Shown: positions 19,978-28,999 of the stretch, in pieces
How positions within the stretch are numbered: the stretch's first letter is position 1
Layout: the number at the start of each line of letters is the position of its first letter
NCBI RefSeq assembly: GCF_008275125.1
Contig: NZ_CP043473.1
Location: forward strand, 62,001-126,000
DNA length: 64,000 nucleotides
Direction: 5' to 3'
From: Chromobacterium paludis
GTDB lineage: Bacteria; Pseudomonadota; Gammaproteobacteria; Burkholderiales; Chromobacteriaceae
The notes under the pieces: model-generated
The model's input: the letters and a program-made list of their open reading frames with translations, nothing else
Databases searched by the model: none
Told to the model about the DNA's origin: nothing
Made by a program: the position numbers and the translations under genes

Positions 19978-22029
19978 ATGGATATGAAGAGCTTATACCT
20001 GCTGATTGCACTCGCTCCGCTGGCGGGTTCCATCATTGCAGGCCTGTTTGGATGGGCGATCGGACGGCGCGCTTCGCACGTCGTCACGATAGCCGGCGTG
20101 GCGGTGTCCGCCGCGCTGTCGCTCAAGGTGCTCCTGGGCTTCCTCAATGGAAGCGCGGAAGTGTTCAACGGACCGGTTTACACCTGGCTGACCGTGGGCG
20201 GCCACGAGTTCGTGGTCGGTTTCCTGGTCGACTCGCTGACCGCGATGATGCTGGTGGTGGTCACCTTCGTGTCGCTGATGGTGCATATCTACACCATCGG
20301 CTACATGCAGGATGATCCGGGCTACCAGCGTTTCTTCAGCTATATCTCGCTGTTTACCTTCTCGATGCTGATGCTGGTGATGAGCAACAACTTCATCCAG
20401 CTGTTCTTCGGTTGGGAAGCGGTGGGCCTGGTGTCCTACCTGCTGATCGGCTTCTGGTTCAAGCGTCCGACCGCGGTATTCGCCAACCTGAAGGCCTTCC
20501 TGGTCAACCGCGTGGGCGACTTCGGCTTCCTGCTGGGCATCGGCATGGTGCTGGCCTACTTCGGCGGCTCGCTGAACTACAGCGACGTGTTCGCCGCCGC
20601 CCCGGCGCTGGCGCACAAGACCATCGAAATCATCCCGGGCCACGAATGGTCGCTGATGACGGTCACCTGCATCCTGCTGTTCATCGGCGCGATGGGTAAG
20701 TCCGCTCAGTTCCCGCTGCACGTGTGGCTGCCGGACTCGATGGAAGGCCCGACCCCGATCTCCGCGCTGATCCACGCCGCCACCATGGTGACGGCCGGCA
20801 TCTTCATGGTGTCGCGCATGAGCCCGCTGTTCGAGATGTCCGACACCGCGCTGAACGTGATCCTGGTGGCCGGCGCGATCACCGCGCTGTTCATGGGCTT
20901 CCTGGGCATGGTGCAGAACGACATCAAGCGCGTAGTGGCGTACTCCACGCTGTCGCAGCTGGGCTATATGACCGTGGCGCTGGGCGCGTCCGCTTATTCC
21001 GTGGCCATGTTCCACGTGATGACGCACGCCTTCTTCAAGGCGCTGCTGTTCCTGGGCGCCGGTTCCGTGATCATGGGCATGCACCATGACCAGGACATGC
21101 GCAATATGGGCGGCCTGCGCAAGTACATGCCCATTACCTGGATCACCTCGCTGGTGGGTTCGCTGGCGCTGATCGGCACGCCGTTCTTCTCCGGCTTCTA
21201 CTCCAAGGACTCGATCATCGAGGCCGTGGGCGCGTCGCACCTGTCCGCGGCGGGTTTTGCCTACTTCTCTGTCGTGGCCGGCGTGTTCATCACTGCCTTC
21301 TACTCCTTCCGCATGTACTTCCTGGTCTTCCACGGCAAGGAACGCTGGATGGAGAACCATGGCTCGCACCACGAGCACCATGGCGACAGCGACGACGAAG
21401 AGGTGTCCCACGACCATCATCATGGCCTGGGCCCGAACGACAAGCCGCATGAAAGCCCGTGGGTGGTGACCCTGCCGCTGGTGATGCTGGCCATCCCGTC
21501 CGTGCTGGTGGGCTACTTCGGCATCGACAAGCTGGTGTACGGCGATTTCTTCAAGGGTGTGATCGCCATCAACAACGAAGTGCACCCGGGCATGGAAGAG
21601 CTGCACCACGAGTTCCACGGCGCCGTCGCCATGGGCCTGCACGCCTTCACCAGCCTGCCTTTCCTGCTGGCCTTGGCCGGCGTGGTGGTGGCTTGGTACT
21701 TCTACATGAAGGCGCCGCACATCCCGGCCGCCATCAAGGAGAAGTGCGCGCCGGTGCACAAGCTGCTGGAAAACAAGTACTACCTGGACGAGATCTACTT
21801 CGCCGTGTTCGCCAAGGGCTCCCGCGCCATCGGCACCTTCTTCTGGAAGGTGGGCGACATGCTGCTGATCGACGGCTTGATGGTCAACGGCACCGCCAAG
21901 CTGGTCGGTTGGTTCTCGGGCAAGATCCGCCGCCTGCAAACCGGCTTCATCTACAGCTACGCCACCGCGATGATCATCGGCGTGCTGGGGCTGATGACCA
22001 TGTGGTTCTGGCCGCTGATCTGGCGTTGA
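19978..22029 (+). CDS. nuoL: NADH-quinone oxidoreductase subunit L
   Basis: The distal antiporter-like proton pump of complex I, with the long lateral helix HL at the C terminus. The 683-residue protein has the proton-antiporter core with conserved FFGWEAVGLVSYLLIGFW and the key lysine in GAMGKSAQFPLHVWLPD. Between helices near residues 460-482 is a histidine-rich acidic loop (HHEHH...DDEEVSHDHHHG) that E. coli NuoL lacks. An alternative ATG lies two codons downstream of 19978. The ribosome site is weak. Confidence 0.96.
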   Translation: MDMKSLYLLIALAPLAGSIIAGLFGWAIGRRASHVVTIAGVAVSAALSLKVLLGFLNGSAEVFNGPVYTWLTVGGHEFVVGFLVDSLTAMMLVVVTFVSLMVHIYTIGYMQDDPGYQRFFSYISLFTFSMLMLVMSNNFIQLFFGWEAVGLVSYLLIGFWFKRPTAVFANLKAFLVNRVGDFGFLLGIGMVLAYFGGSLNYSDVFAAAPALAHKTIEIIPGHEWSLMTVTCILLFIGAMGKSAQFPLHVWLPDSMEGPTPISALIHAATMVTAGIFMVSRMSPLFEMSDTALNVILVAGAITALFMGFLGMVQNDIKRVVAYSTLSQLGYMTVALGASAYSVAMFHVMTHAFFKALLFLGAGSVIMGMHHDQDMRNMGGLRKYMPITWITSLVGSLALIGTPFFSGFYSKDSIIEAVGASHLSAAGFAYFSVVAGVFITAFYSFRMYFLVFHGKERWMENHGSHHEHHGDSDDEEVSHDHHHGLGPNDKPHESPWVVTLPLVMLAIPSVLVGYFGIDKLVYGDFFKGVIAINNEVHPGMEELHHEFHGAVAMGLHAFTSLPFLLALAGVVVAWYFYMKAPHIPAAIKEKCAPVHKLLENKYYLDEIYFAVFAKGSRAIGTFFWKVGDMLLIDGLMVNGTAKLVGWFSGKIRRLQTGFIYSYATAMIIGVLGLMTMWFWPLIWR

Positions 22030-22070
22030 GTGCTGGCCCTTGCGATTGAAATAACAATATAGGTTTGACT

Positions 22071-23567
22071 ATGTCGACTAATCTGCTAAGTCTGGTGATC
22101 TGGACGCCGATCCTGGCCGGCCTCGTGGTGCTGGCCACCGGCGGCGACCAGCGCGCGCCGCTGGCGCGCTGGCTTGCCTTGGCAGGGGCCCTCGCGGGCT
22201 TCCTGCTGTCGGTGCCGCTGTTCACCGAGTTCAACAACCTCAACGGCGGCATGCAGTTCGAAGAACTGAAGCCGTGGATTTCCGCGTTCAACATCAACTA
22301 CCACCTGGGCGTGGACGGCATCTCCATGCTGTTCGTGGTGCTGAACAGCTTCACCACGCTGCTGGTGGTGATCGCCGGCTGGGAAGTGATCCAGAAGCGC
22401 GTGGCGCAGTACATGGCCGCCTTCCTGATCATGTCCGGCCTGATCAACGGCGCCTTCGCCGCGCTGGACGCCATCCTGTTCTATGTCTTCTTCGAAGGCA
22501 TGCTGATTCCGATGTATCTGATCATCGGCGTCTGGGGCGGTCCGCGTCGCGTTTACGCCTCGATCAAGTTCTTCCTGTACACCCTGCTCGGCTCGCTGCT
22601 GATGCTGGTGGCGCTGATCTACCTGTACTTCCAGGCTGGCAAGAACTTCGACATCCAGGCCTTCCAGCACATCGCCAAGATTCCGTTGACGGTGCAGATC
22701 CTGCTGTTCATCGCCTTCTTCCTGTCCTTCGCGGTGAAGGTGCCGATGTGGCCGGTGCACACCTGGTTGCCGGACGCCCACGTGGAAGCGCCGACCGGCG
22801 GCTCCATGGTGCTGGCCGCGATCACGCTGAAGATCGGCGCTTACGGCTTCCTGCGATTCGCGTTGCCCATCCTGCCTGACGCCTCGCGCGAGCTGGGCCC
22901 GATCATCGTCGGCCTGTCGCTGGTCGCCGTGGTCTATATCGGCCTGGTGGCGCTGGTGCAGTCGGACATGAAAAAGCTGGTGGCTTACTCGTCCATTTCC
23001 CACATGGGCTTCGTGACCCTGGGCATGTTCATGTTCACCGGCAGCGAGATGAACCAGTGGGCCGTGGAAGGCGCGCTGGTGCAGATGGTGTCCCACGGCT
23101 TCGTCTCCGCCGCGATGTTCTTCTGCATCGGCGTGATGTATGACCGCGTGCACAGCCGCAACATCGCCGATTACGGCGGTGTGGCCAACAAGATGCCTAT
23201 CTTCGCCGCCTTCATGATGCTGTTCGCCATGGCGAACTCCGGCCTGCCTGCCACTTCCGGCTTCGTCGGCGAGTTCATGGTGATCATGGGTTCGGTGCAA
23301 GTGAACTTCTGGTACGCCGCCCTGGCCGCCACCACGCTGATCTTCGGCGCCGCCTACACCCTGTGGATGTACAAGCGCGTGATCTTCGGCGATGTGGCCA
23401 ACCAGCACGTGGCCGAACTGACCGACGTGAACAAGCGCGAGTTCCTGGTGCTGGCCATCCTGGCCGTGATGGTGCTGGGCATGGGTCTGTACCCGCAGGC
23501 TTTCGTCTCCAAGATGCACCTGGCGGTGAACGACCTGATCACGCATGTTGCGCAGAGCAAGCTGTAA
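22071..23567 (+). CDS. nuoM: NADH-quinone oxidoreductase subunit M
   Basis: The middle antiporter-like proton pump of complex I, 498 residues with about 14 helices. It shows the conserved glutamate helix FYVFFEGMLIPMYLIIGVWGG and the lysine helix FAVKVPMWPVHTWLPDAHVEAP. I take ATG 22071 (MSTNLLSL) rather than a TTG two codons earlier. It is 41 bases after nuoL. Confidence 0.96.
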   Translation: MSTNLLSLVIWTPILAGLVVLATGGDQRAPLARWLALAGALAGFLLSVPLFTEFNNLNGGMQFEELKPWISAFNINYHLGVDGISMLFVVLNSFTTLLVVIAGWEVIQKRVAQYMAAFLIMSGLINGAFAALDAILFYVFFEGMLIPMYLIIGVWGGPRRVYASIKFFLYTLLGSLLMLVALIYLYFQAGKNFDIQAFQHIAKIPLTVQILLFIAFFLSFAVKVPMWPVHTWLPDAHVEAPTGGSMVLAAITLKIGAYGFLRFALPILPDASRELGPIIVGLSLVAVVYIGLVALVQSDMKKLVAYSSISHMGFVTLGMFMFTGSEMNQWAVEGALVQMVSHGFVSAAMFFCIGVMYDRVHSRNIADYGGVANKMPIFAAFMMLFAMANSGLPATSGFVGEFMVIMGSVQVNFWYAALAATTLIFGAAYTLWMYKRVIFGDVANQHVAELTDVNKREFLVLAILAVMVLGMGLYPQAFVSKMHLAVNDLITHVAQSKL

Positions 23568-23588
23568 GCGCGGAAGGAATACATACAA

Positions 23589-25043
23589 ATGAATTGGGCT
23601 GATCTCAACCTGATACCCGCGATGCCGGAGCTGTTCCTGATCGGCGCCTTGCTGGTGGTGCTGATGCTGGATCTTTTCATCCCTGATGAAAAGCGCGGCA
23701 TCACCTACGGCCTGACGCTGCTGACCCTGCTCGGCACGGCGGTCACCCAGGTCTATACCTTTACCCCGTACCCGGTGCATACCTTCTCCGGCATGTACGT
23801 GGCCGACCCGCTGGCCGCCCTGGTCAAGATGGCGATGTATGCCACCACGGCCATCGTGTTGGTGTATAGCCGCCAGTACACCGCAGACCGCGGCCTGTTC
23901 AAGGGCGAGTATTTCTCCCTGTCCTTGTTCGCGCTTTTGGGCATGAACCTGATGGTGTCGGCCTCGCACTTCCTGACCCTGTACATGGGCTTGGAGCTGC
24001 TGTCGCTGGCCTTGTACTCGCTGATCGCGCTGCAGCGCGATTCGGTGTCCGCTACCGAGTCGGCGATGAAGTACTTCGTGCTGGGCGCCCTGGCTTCCGG
24101 CCTGCTGCTGTACGGCATCTCGATGATCTACGGCGCCACCGGCACGCTGGAACTGGCCGGCGTGGCCAAGTCCATCAAGTCGCACTCTGCCAACCCCATG
24201 CTGCTGATTTTCGGCCTGGTGTTCATCGTCGCCGGCCTGAGCTTCAAGCTGGGCGCCGTGCCGTTCCACATGTGGGTGCCGGACGTGTATCAGGGCTCGC
24301 CGACTTCCGTCACCTTGATGGTCGGCGCCGCGCCCAAGCTGGCTGCCTTCGTCTTCGTGCTGCGCATCCTGGCGCAGGGTCTGGACGTGTTGGTCGGCGA
24401 CTGGCAGAGCATGCTGATCATCGTGGCCGTGCTTTCCATGGCCATCGGCAACATCACCGCCATCGCGCAGACCAACATCAAGCGCATGCTGGCGTACTCG
24501 ACCATCTCGCATATGGGCTTTCTGCTCTTGGGCGTGCTGGCCGGCACCCAGCAGGGCTATACCGCCGCGCTGTTCTATGCCGTGGTGTATGTGGCCATGT
24601 CCATGGTGGGCTTCGGCATCATCCTGGCGTTGTCGCGCAAGGGCTTCGAGTGCGAAACCATCGACGACCTGAAGGGCCTGAACAGCCGCAGCAGCTGGTA
24701 TGCGCTGCTGATGTTGCTGGCCATGTTCTCGATGGCCGGCATCCCGCCGCTGCTGGGCTTCTATGCCAAGTTCGCCGTGATCCAGGCCATCCTGGACATC
24801 GGCATGGTCAAGCTGGCCGTGTTCGCGGTGCTGATGTCGGTGATCGGCGCCTTCTACTACCTGCGCGTGGTGAAGGCCATCTACTTCGACGAGGCTCAAG
24901 ACACCGCTCCGATCGCGGTGCGCGCCGACATGAAGCTGGTGCTGTCGCTGAACGCGCTGGCCTTGCTGGTGGTGGGCATGCTGCCGCAGTCGCTGCTTGA
25001 GCTGTGCGCGCAAGTGATGCGCCAGTCTCTGGGCATGCTGTAA
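23589..25043 (+). CDS. nuoN: NADH-quinone oxidoreductase subunit N
   Basis: The proximal antiporter-like proton pump of complex I, 484 residues. The conserved helix TLYMGLELLSLALYSLIAL and the lysine helix LSFKLGAVPFHMWVPDVYQGSP are present. The ribosome site GGAAGG precedes ATG 23589. It is the last of the 14 nuo genes, all present in the standard A-N order without inserts. Confidence 0.96.
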   Translation: MNWADLNLIPAMPELFLIGALLVVLMLDLFIPDEKRGITYGLTLLTLLGTAVTQVYTFTPYPVHTFSGMYVADPLAALVKMAMYATTAIVLVYSRQYTADRGLFKGEYFSLSLFALLGMNLMVSASHFLTLYMGLELLSLALYSLIALQRDSVSATESAMKYFVLGALASGLLLYGISMIYGATGTLELAGVAKSIKSHSANPMLLIFGLVFIVAGLSFKLGAVPFHMWVPDVYQGSPTSVTLMVGAAPKLAAFVFVLRILAQGLDVLVGDWQSMLIIVAVLSMAIGNITAIAQTNIKRMLAYSTISHMGFLLLGVLAGTQQGYTAALFYAVVYVAMSMVGFGIILALSRKGFECETIDDLKGLNSRSSWYALLMLLAMFSMAGIPPLLGFYAKFAVIQAILDIGMVKLAVFAVLMSVIGAFYYLRVVKAIYFDEAQDTAPIAVRADMKLVLSLNALALLVVGMLPQSLLELCAQVMRQSLGML

Positions 25044-25053
25044 GGAGTCGGCC

Positions 25054-25350
25054 ATGGATAGCAGCATCACCTTCCTGCTCGTGCTGGCCGTGGCGGCCGC
25101 CAACCTGCCTTTCGTCAGCGAGCGCTTCGCCGGCGTCTTCAAGGTGGCGCGCAAGCACTTCGGCTGGCAGGCGCTGGAGATGGCGCTGCTGTTCTGTCTG
25201 GTGGGCGGCTTGGCCAGGCTGCTGGAAGCGCGGCAGATGCCGGTGCATGAGCAGCATTGGCAGTTTTACGTCACGGTGCTGGCGCTGTTCCTGGTGGCAG
25301 CCTTTCCAGGCTTCGCCTACCGCTACTTCTGGCGCAAGTCCGCGCACTGA
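25054..25350 (+). CDS. DUF2818 family membrane protein
   Basis: A 98-residue protein with three predicted membrane helices (about residues 4-18, 43-58 and 71-90), the conserved ANLPFVSER early on and an aromatic FPGFAYRYFW end. DUF2818 genes sit directly behind nuoN in many betaproteobacteria. It starts 10 bases after nuoN behind AAGGAG and ends the operon before a strong terminator. The constant linkage suggests a role in complex I assembly or stability, but its function is not known. Confidence 0.88.
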   Translation: MDSSITFLLVLAVAAANLPFVSERFAGVFKVARKHFGWQALEMALLFCLVGGLARLLEARQMPVHEQHWQFYVTVLALFLVAAFPGFAYRYFWRKSAH

Positions 25351-25369
25351 GCGGCTATCGTTGCCACTT

Positions 25370-25398
25370 AAAAGCACTGCCTAGGCAGTGCTTTTTTT
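25370..25398. terminator. Terminator of the nuo operon
   Basis: A perfect 12-bp stem AAAAGCACTGCC / GGCAGTGCTTTT with a TA loop and a run of seven Ts. Confidence 0.9.
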
Positions 25399-25479
25399 GT
25401 TACGTCCTATTGCCATGTCTTGCCTTGCGTGGCCAAATCGTTGACATTCGCATGTCTTGCTACTCTGTTCCGAGGCTAT

Positions 25480-26214
25480 ATGAAAAAAACCATCGCTTTG
25501 CTGCTGGCCGCCGCGGCCTTTGCCGGCGCGGCCCACGCCGCCGATCTGAAGCCGGCACGCCATGCCGACTTCCCCCGCTACACCTATGCCCTGACGTGGC
25601 AACCGGGATTTTGCTCCACGGGGGAGGGCTGCTTGCCCGAACAGTCGCATGAGGTGCGCATCGGTCTGCACGGTCTGTGGGCGTCGGAGCCGCAGAGCCT
25701 GATTGATCAGAAGGTGCCGGTTCATCAGTGGTGGGCCAAGGGCTGCTCGTTTTTCCCGCACATTCTGACCGTGCCCGCCATGCCGCCGGAAGTCCAGTCG
25801 GAGCTGAAGGAGGTGATGCCGCAACTGAAGGATGACTTGCAGCTGCACGAATACGTGAAGCATGTGCAGTGTTTTGGCTTCCCGGCGCATCAGTTTTTTG
25901 AGACCGCTTTGAAAATGCGCCAGGCGGTGGTGGACAGCGATTTTGGCGATTATCTGCTGGAGCAGGCGGGACAGACGCGCACGCGTCAGGAGCTGCAGGA
26001 CGCCTTCGTCAAAGCCTTCGGCACCGATCAGCGCCGTTCCCTGCAGCTGCAGTGCGGCAAGGACAAACAGGGCCGCAACGTGCTGACCCAGTTCTGGTTC
26101 ACGCTGCAGGCCGACAAGCTGGCGGCTTTCCCGGCGGCGGAGAGCTTCGTGAATACGCCGGATGGCGAATATGAGGACAGCTGCGGCGCAGCCTTCCTGC
26201 TGCCCAACTGGTAA
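25480..26214 (+). CDS. Periplasmic or secreted RNase T2 family endoribonuclease
   Basis: A 244-residue precursor with a signal peptide (cleaved after AHA, residue 20). RNase T2 enzymes cleave RNA through a 2',3'-cyclic intermediate. Both active-site segments are visible: CAS I as GLHGLW with H64, and CAS II as HEYVKHVQC with H123, E124, K127 and H128. The N-terminal YALTWQPGFC is also family-typical, and there are several cysteines for disulphides. I chose ATG 25480 because the signal peptide begins there. It sits alone between the nuo terminator and a minus-strand terminator. A scavenging role like E. coli RNase I is likely. Confidence 0.88.
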   Translation: MKKTIALLLAAAAFAGAAHAADLKPARHADFPRYTYALTWQPGFCSTGEGCLPEQSHEVRIGLHGLWASEPQSLIDQKVPVHQWWAKGCSFFPHILTVPAMPPEVQSELKEVMPQLKDDLQLHEYVKHVQCFGFPAHQFFETALKMRQAVVDSDFGDYLLEQAGQTRTRQELQDAFVKAFGTDQRRSLQLQCGKDKQGRNVLTQFWFTLQADKLAAFPAAESFVNTPDGEYEDSCGAAFLLPNW

Positions 26215-26216
26215 GG

Positions 26217-26246
26217 AAAAAAATCGCCCGCTGCGAGGCGGGCGAT
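26217..26246 (-). terminator. Terminator of the three-lipoprotein operon
   Basis: A 9-bp stem ATCGCCCGC (26223-26231) / GCGGGCGAT (26238-26246), followed on the minus strand by seven Ts. Confidence 0.8.
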
Positions 26247-26269
26247 TGACTGGCGGCGAGACCGAGGGA

Positions 26270-26926
26270 TCAGTCGGTGCCGTAGTTGGGCGAACGCGGG
26301 CCATAGAGCACGCCGTTCGGATGGCCTGCGGACAGCAGCATATTGCTGGTCATGCCGGCTACCGGGTAGGTGGCGTCGCTCACGTTGTTGACGATCTGCT
26401 TGATCGCCGCGCTGACCAGCATGCCGATCAGGCCGCCGCCGGAATTGTTGTTGTTGGCATTGTTGCCGCTGGCGCTGCCTTCCCACAACTCCTGGCCGGT
26501 TTTCAAGTCAACCAGTTTGGCGGTGACCGATACCTCGGCCACGCTGTCCAGCACGGTGTAGTGCACGCCATAGCGGCTGATCGTGGTGTACAGCGCGGCG
26601 TCGGCGCCGAAGATCTGGTGCAGCTTGGCGATAGGCAGCGCTTGCATGTCGTTGGGCGTGGTCACGCCGTTCTGCTTGAACGTCTCGTTGACCAGGGCCA
26701 CCGGCAGCACGTAGTAGCCGGCTTCCGCCAGCGGGTACGTCATCTGCGACAGCACGCCATTGGTGGCGTTGACGTCGGGCGAGTTGTTGACCGGCGGCAG
26801 GATCAGGATGGAGTGCGGCTTGCTTTGCTTGTAAGCGGTGTAGTCGCGCTTCACCGGCGCGGCGCAACCGGTTGCCAATGCGGCCAGCGCGGCGATGCAT
26901 GCCATTTTGGACAGGGCTTTCAGCAT
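26270..26926 (-). CDS. DUF799 (GNA1162-like) lipoprotein
   Basis: A 218-residue lipoprotein precursor with lipobox ALATGC (C21). It fits DUF799, whose best-known member is the Neisseria antigen GNA1162. Conserved parts are HSILILPPVNNSPDV near residues 38-52 and the middle RYGVHYTVL. An asparagine/glycine-rich segment (NNANNNNSGGG) lies near residues 155-165. The fold is related to TolB N-terminal and CsgG-type domains. It is the third gene of a tight three-gene lipoprotein operon and probably acts with the other two at the inner face of the outer membrane. Its function is unknown. Confidence 0.85.
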   Translation of the reverse strand: MLKALSKMACIAALAALATGCAAPVKRDYTAYKQSKPHSILILPPVNNSPDVNATNGVLSQMTYPLAEAGYYVLPVALVNETFKQNGVTTPNDMQALPIAKLHQIFGADAALYTTISRYGVHYTVLDSVAEVSVTAKLVDLKTGQELWEGSASGNNANNNNSGGGLIGMLVSAAIKQIVNNVSDATYPVAGMTSNMLLSAGHPNGVLYGPRSPNYGTD

Positions 26927-26936
26927 GGCTGGCTCC

Positions 26937-27299
26937 TTATTTCTTCTGCTTGGACAGCAGGAAGTCGATATAGGCGGTGGATTCCGGGAACAGTTTCTTC
27001 TCAGTCAGGAATTCGCTCTGCATCCGGTCCAAGTTGCCGGCCGACGCGTAAAGCATGCCCAGCTGGGCATGGTAGCCCGGCGGTTCGTGATTGCCTTTGG
27101 CGCGGATTTTCTCCAGACCTTCTTCCAGCGTGGCGATCTGTTTCTGCGCATCCTGCGCGTCGCCCTTCAAGTAGGCGTACACCTCGGGTTGATAGCCTTC
27201 CCATTGATACAGTTGCGGCGGACCGCCGGCGCAGGCGGAGAGCAGCAGCGCGCTGGCGATGGCGGCGGCGAGGCCGCCCAATTTCTTTTTCGTTTTCAT
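26937..27299 (-). CDS. DUF4810 lipoprotein
   Basis: A 120-residue lipoprotein precursor with lipobox LLSAC (C23). After the signal it has YQWEGYQPEVYAYLKG, typical of DUF4810, then a helical TPR-like segment ending in LSKQKK. I chose ATG 27299 (MKTKKKLGG), which puts the signal peptide at the N terminus; the upstream open frame runs into the preceding gene. It is the middle gene of the trio, 19 bases after the CsgG-like gene and 10 before DUF799. The helical form suggests a scaffold or accessory role. Confidence 0.83.
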   Translation of the reverse strand: MKTKKKLGGLAAAIASALLLSACAGGPPQLYQWEGYQPEVYAYLKGDAQDAQKQIATLEEGLEKIRAKGNHEPPGYHAQLGMLYASAGNLDRMQSEFLTEKKLFPESTAYIDFLLSKQKK

Positions 27300-27318
27300 T
27301 GTCTTCACGGATGGGGAG

Positions 27319-27996
27319 TTACTTGCTCGGTTTCCAGGCGCCGGAGTCGATGCCGTTGACGAGATTGTTGACCGCTTCGCGGATAGCCAGATCCAGTACC
27401 TTGCCATTCAGCGTGGAGTCATAGCTGGCGGTGCCGCCGAAGCCGACGATTTCGCGATTCGACAGCTTGTATTCGCCGGCGCCCTGGGCGGAGTACACCA
27501 CTTCGGAGGTCAGGGTGTTGACGATGTTCAGGTTGACTTTGGCGTAAGCGATCTGCTCTTTGCCGCGGCCGAGGATGCCGAACAGCTGTTGGTCGCCCAC
27601 TTCCTTGCGGCCGAACTCGGTCACATCGCCGGTGACGACGTAGTCCGCGCCCTTCAGGCTCTGCGCCTGCTTCTTCAGGCCGGCCTCCTGCTTGATCTCT
27701 TCCATATTGGCGCGATCCAGCACATTGAAGCGGTTGCTTTGTTGCAGGTGGGTGATCAGGATGGTCTTGGCCTGGCCGCCCAACTGGTCGGCGCCGTCGG
27801 AGAAGATGCCGCGCATATAGCTGGAACGGTTGTCGAACTTGCCCACGGAGATGGGGGAGCGCGCGCCGGCATAGGGCTTGTTGGCGCTGGCGACTTGCTG
27901 CACGGCCAGGGCCTGGGAGCTTTCGCTGGCGCAGCCGGACAAACCCGTCAGCGCGATGGCCGCGGCGGACAGGGCGAACAGAGCGGTACTTCGCAT
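27319..27996 (-). CDS. CsgG/HfaB family lipoprotein
   Basis: A 225-residue lipoprotein precursor with lipobox GLSGC (C22). It belongs to the CsgG family (pfam CsgG), whose type member makes the nonameric curli secretion pore. Visible family features are PISVGKFDNRSSY, the RFNVLDRANMEEIKQE segment and GADYVVTGDVTEFG. No curli subunit genes (csgA, csgB) are nearby. I chose ATG 27996 (MRSTALFAL) for its signal peptide. It is the first gene of the operon with DUF4810 and DUF799, a combination also found in Neisseria. Whether it forms a pore is not known. Confidence 0.87.
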   Translation of the reverse strand: MRSTALFALSAAAIALTGLSGCASESSQALAVQQVASANKPYAGARSPISVGKFDNRSSYMRGIFSDGADQLGGQAKTILITHLQQSNRFNVLDRANMEEIKQEAGLKKQAQSLKGADYVVTGDVTEFGRKEVGDQQLFGILGRGKEQIAYAKVNLNIVNTLTSEVVYSAQGAGEYKLSNREIVGFGGTASYDSTLNGKVLDLAIREAVNNLVNGIDSGAWKPSK

Positions 27997-28124
27997 CGTC
28001 TCATTCCTTAAGTTAATAGTTTGTGCGTCAATTGTTAAAAAGCTTAACAATATACCGCAGGCCACTCAAGGAATCTATTGATTTAGCGCAATGGCATGCC
28101 AAGCCGGGCGCGCCCGGCCTGGCC

Positions 28125-28991
28125 TCAGTAAAAGCGGGCCTCGCCCTGCGGCCGGCTCTTGAAGCGCTTGTGCAGCCAGAAGTACTGGTCTGGGATTTCG
28201 CGGACGCGGTCTTCCAGGAAGGCGTTCATGCGGCGGGTGTCGGCCTCGATGTCTTCGCTGGGGTAGTGGTCCCAGGCGGGGTAGAACTCCAGCTCGAAGC
28301 GGTCGCCGACGCGGCGGGCGATGGCGGGCACCACCTTGGCGCGGGCCAGCTTGGCGATGCGCGACAGGCCGGTGATGGTGGCCGCCTTGACGCCGAAGAA
28401 GTCGACGAATAGCGAGTCGCGCACGCCGAAATCCTGGTCCGGCAAATACAGGAAGGGCGCGTGGTCCTTGCGCATGGCCTTGATGATGGGGCGCAGGCCC
28501 TCCTGGCGCGACACGATGTAGGCGTTGTCGTAGCGCTGGCGGCCGGCGTAAATCTGCTTATCCAGCGCCTCGTTTTTCTGGTGGGAATAGACGCTGACCA
28601 GCGGAATGTACTGGTTCAGCGCATAGACGCACATTTCGAAGCCGACGAAGTGAGGGTAGAACAGGATCACGTCCTCGCCTTGCTCGCGCAGGTCGGTGAC
28701 GTAGTGCAGGTTCTTGATGGTCACCAGGTCGTCGATGCGCTTGGCCGAACTCCACCAGCACACGCCATACTCCAGCACCATGCGTATCATGTGCTGGCAA
28801 TTCTTGCGGATCAGACGGCGGCGTTCCGCCTGCGGCATGTCCGGGAAGCATAGCCGCAGATTGATCAGGCCGACGCGGCGGCGTCCGCTGGCCAGCAAGT
28901 AAGCCAGATTGCCGAGTCCGCGGGCGAGCAGGCCGATGGCCCGCATCGGCAGCAGGCGGATCAGCCAAAGCAGGGCGAAGGCGAGTTTCAT
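28125..28991 (-). CDS. Lipid A biosynthesis acyltransferase (LpxL family), first of two
   Basis: An inner-membrane enzyme that adds a secondary acyl chain to Kdo-lipid A. The 288-residue protein has an N-terminal membrane helix and the catalytic HX4E motif (H114 and E119, in FYPHFVGFEM). FLYLPDQDFGVRDS and the C-terminal DQYFWLHKRFK are further family features. It follows a second paralogue by 8 bases, forming a two-gene operon, as in species that add two different secondary chains. Sequence alone does not tell which acyl chain or position it uses. Confidence 0.9.
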   Translation of the reverse strand: MKLAFALLWLIRLLPMRAIGLLARGLGNLAYLLASGRRRVGLINLRLCFPDMPQAERRRLIRKNCQHMIRMVLEYGVCWWSSAKRIDDLVTIKNLHYVTDLREQGEDVILFYPHFVGFEMCVYALNQYIPLVSVYSHQKNEALDKQIYAGRQRYDNAYIVSRQEGLRPIIKAMRKDHAPFLYLPDQDFGVRDSLFVDFFGVKAATITGLSRIAKLARAKVVPAIARRVGDRFELEFYPAWDHYPSEDIEADTRRMNAFLEDRVREIPDQYFWLHKRFKSRPQGEARFY

Positions 28992-28999
28992 GCGTGTCC

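Noticed and set aside
22086..25154. A 1022-codon open frame antisense to nuoM and nuoN
   Set aside because: Same cause: low-complexity His/Gln/Arg-rich translation opposite well-conserved genes.
27319..27996. A curli secretion system
   Set aside because: Only the CsgG-like pore protein is present; no CsgA, CsgB, CsgE or CsgF-like genes are seen around it.
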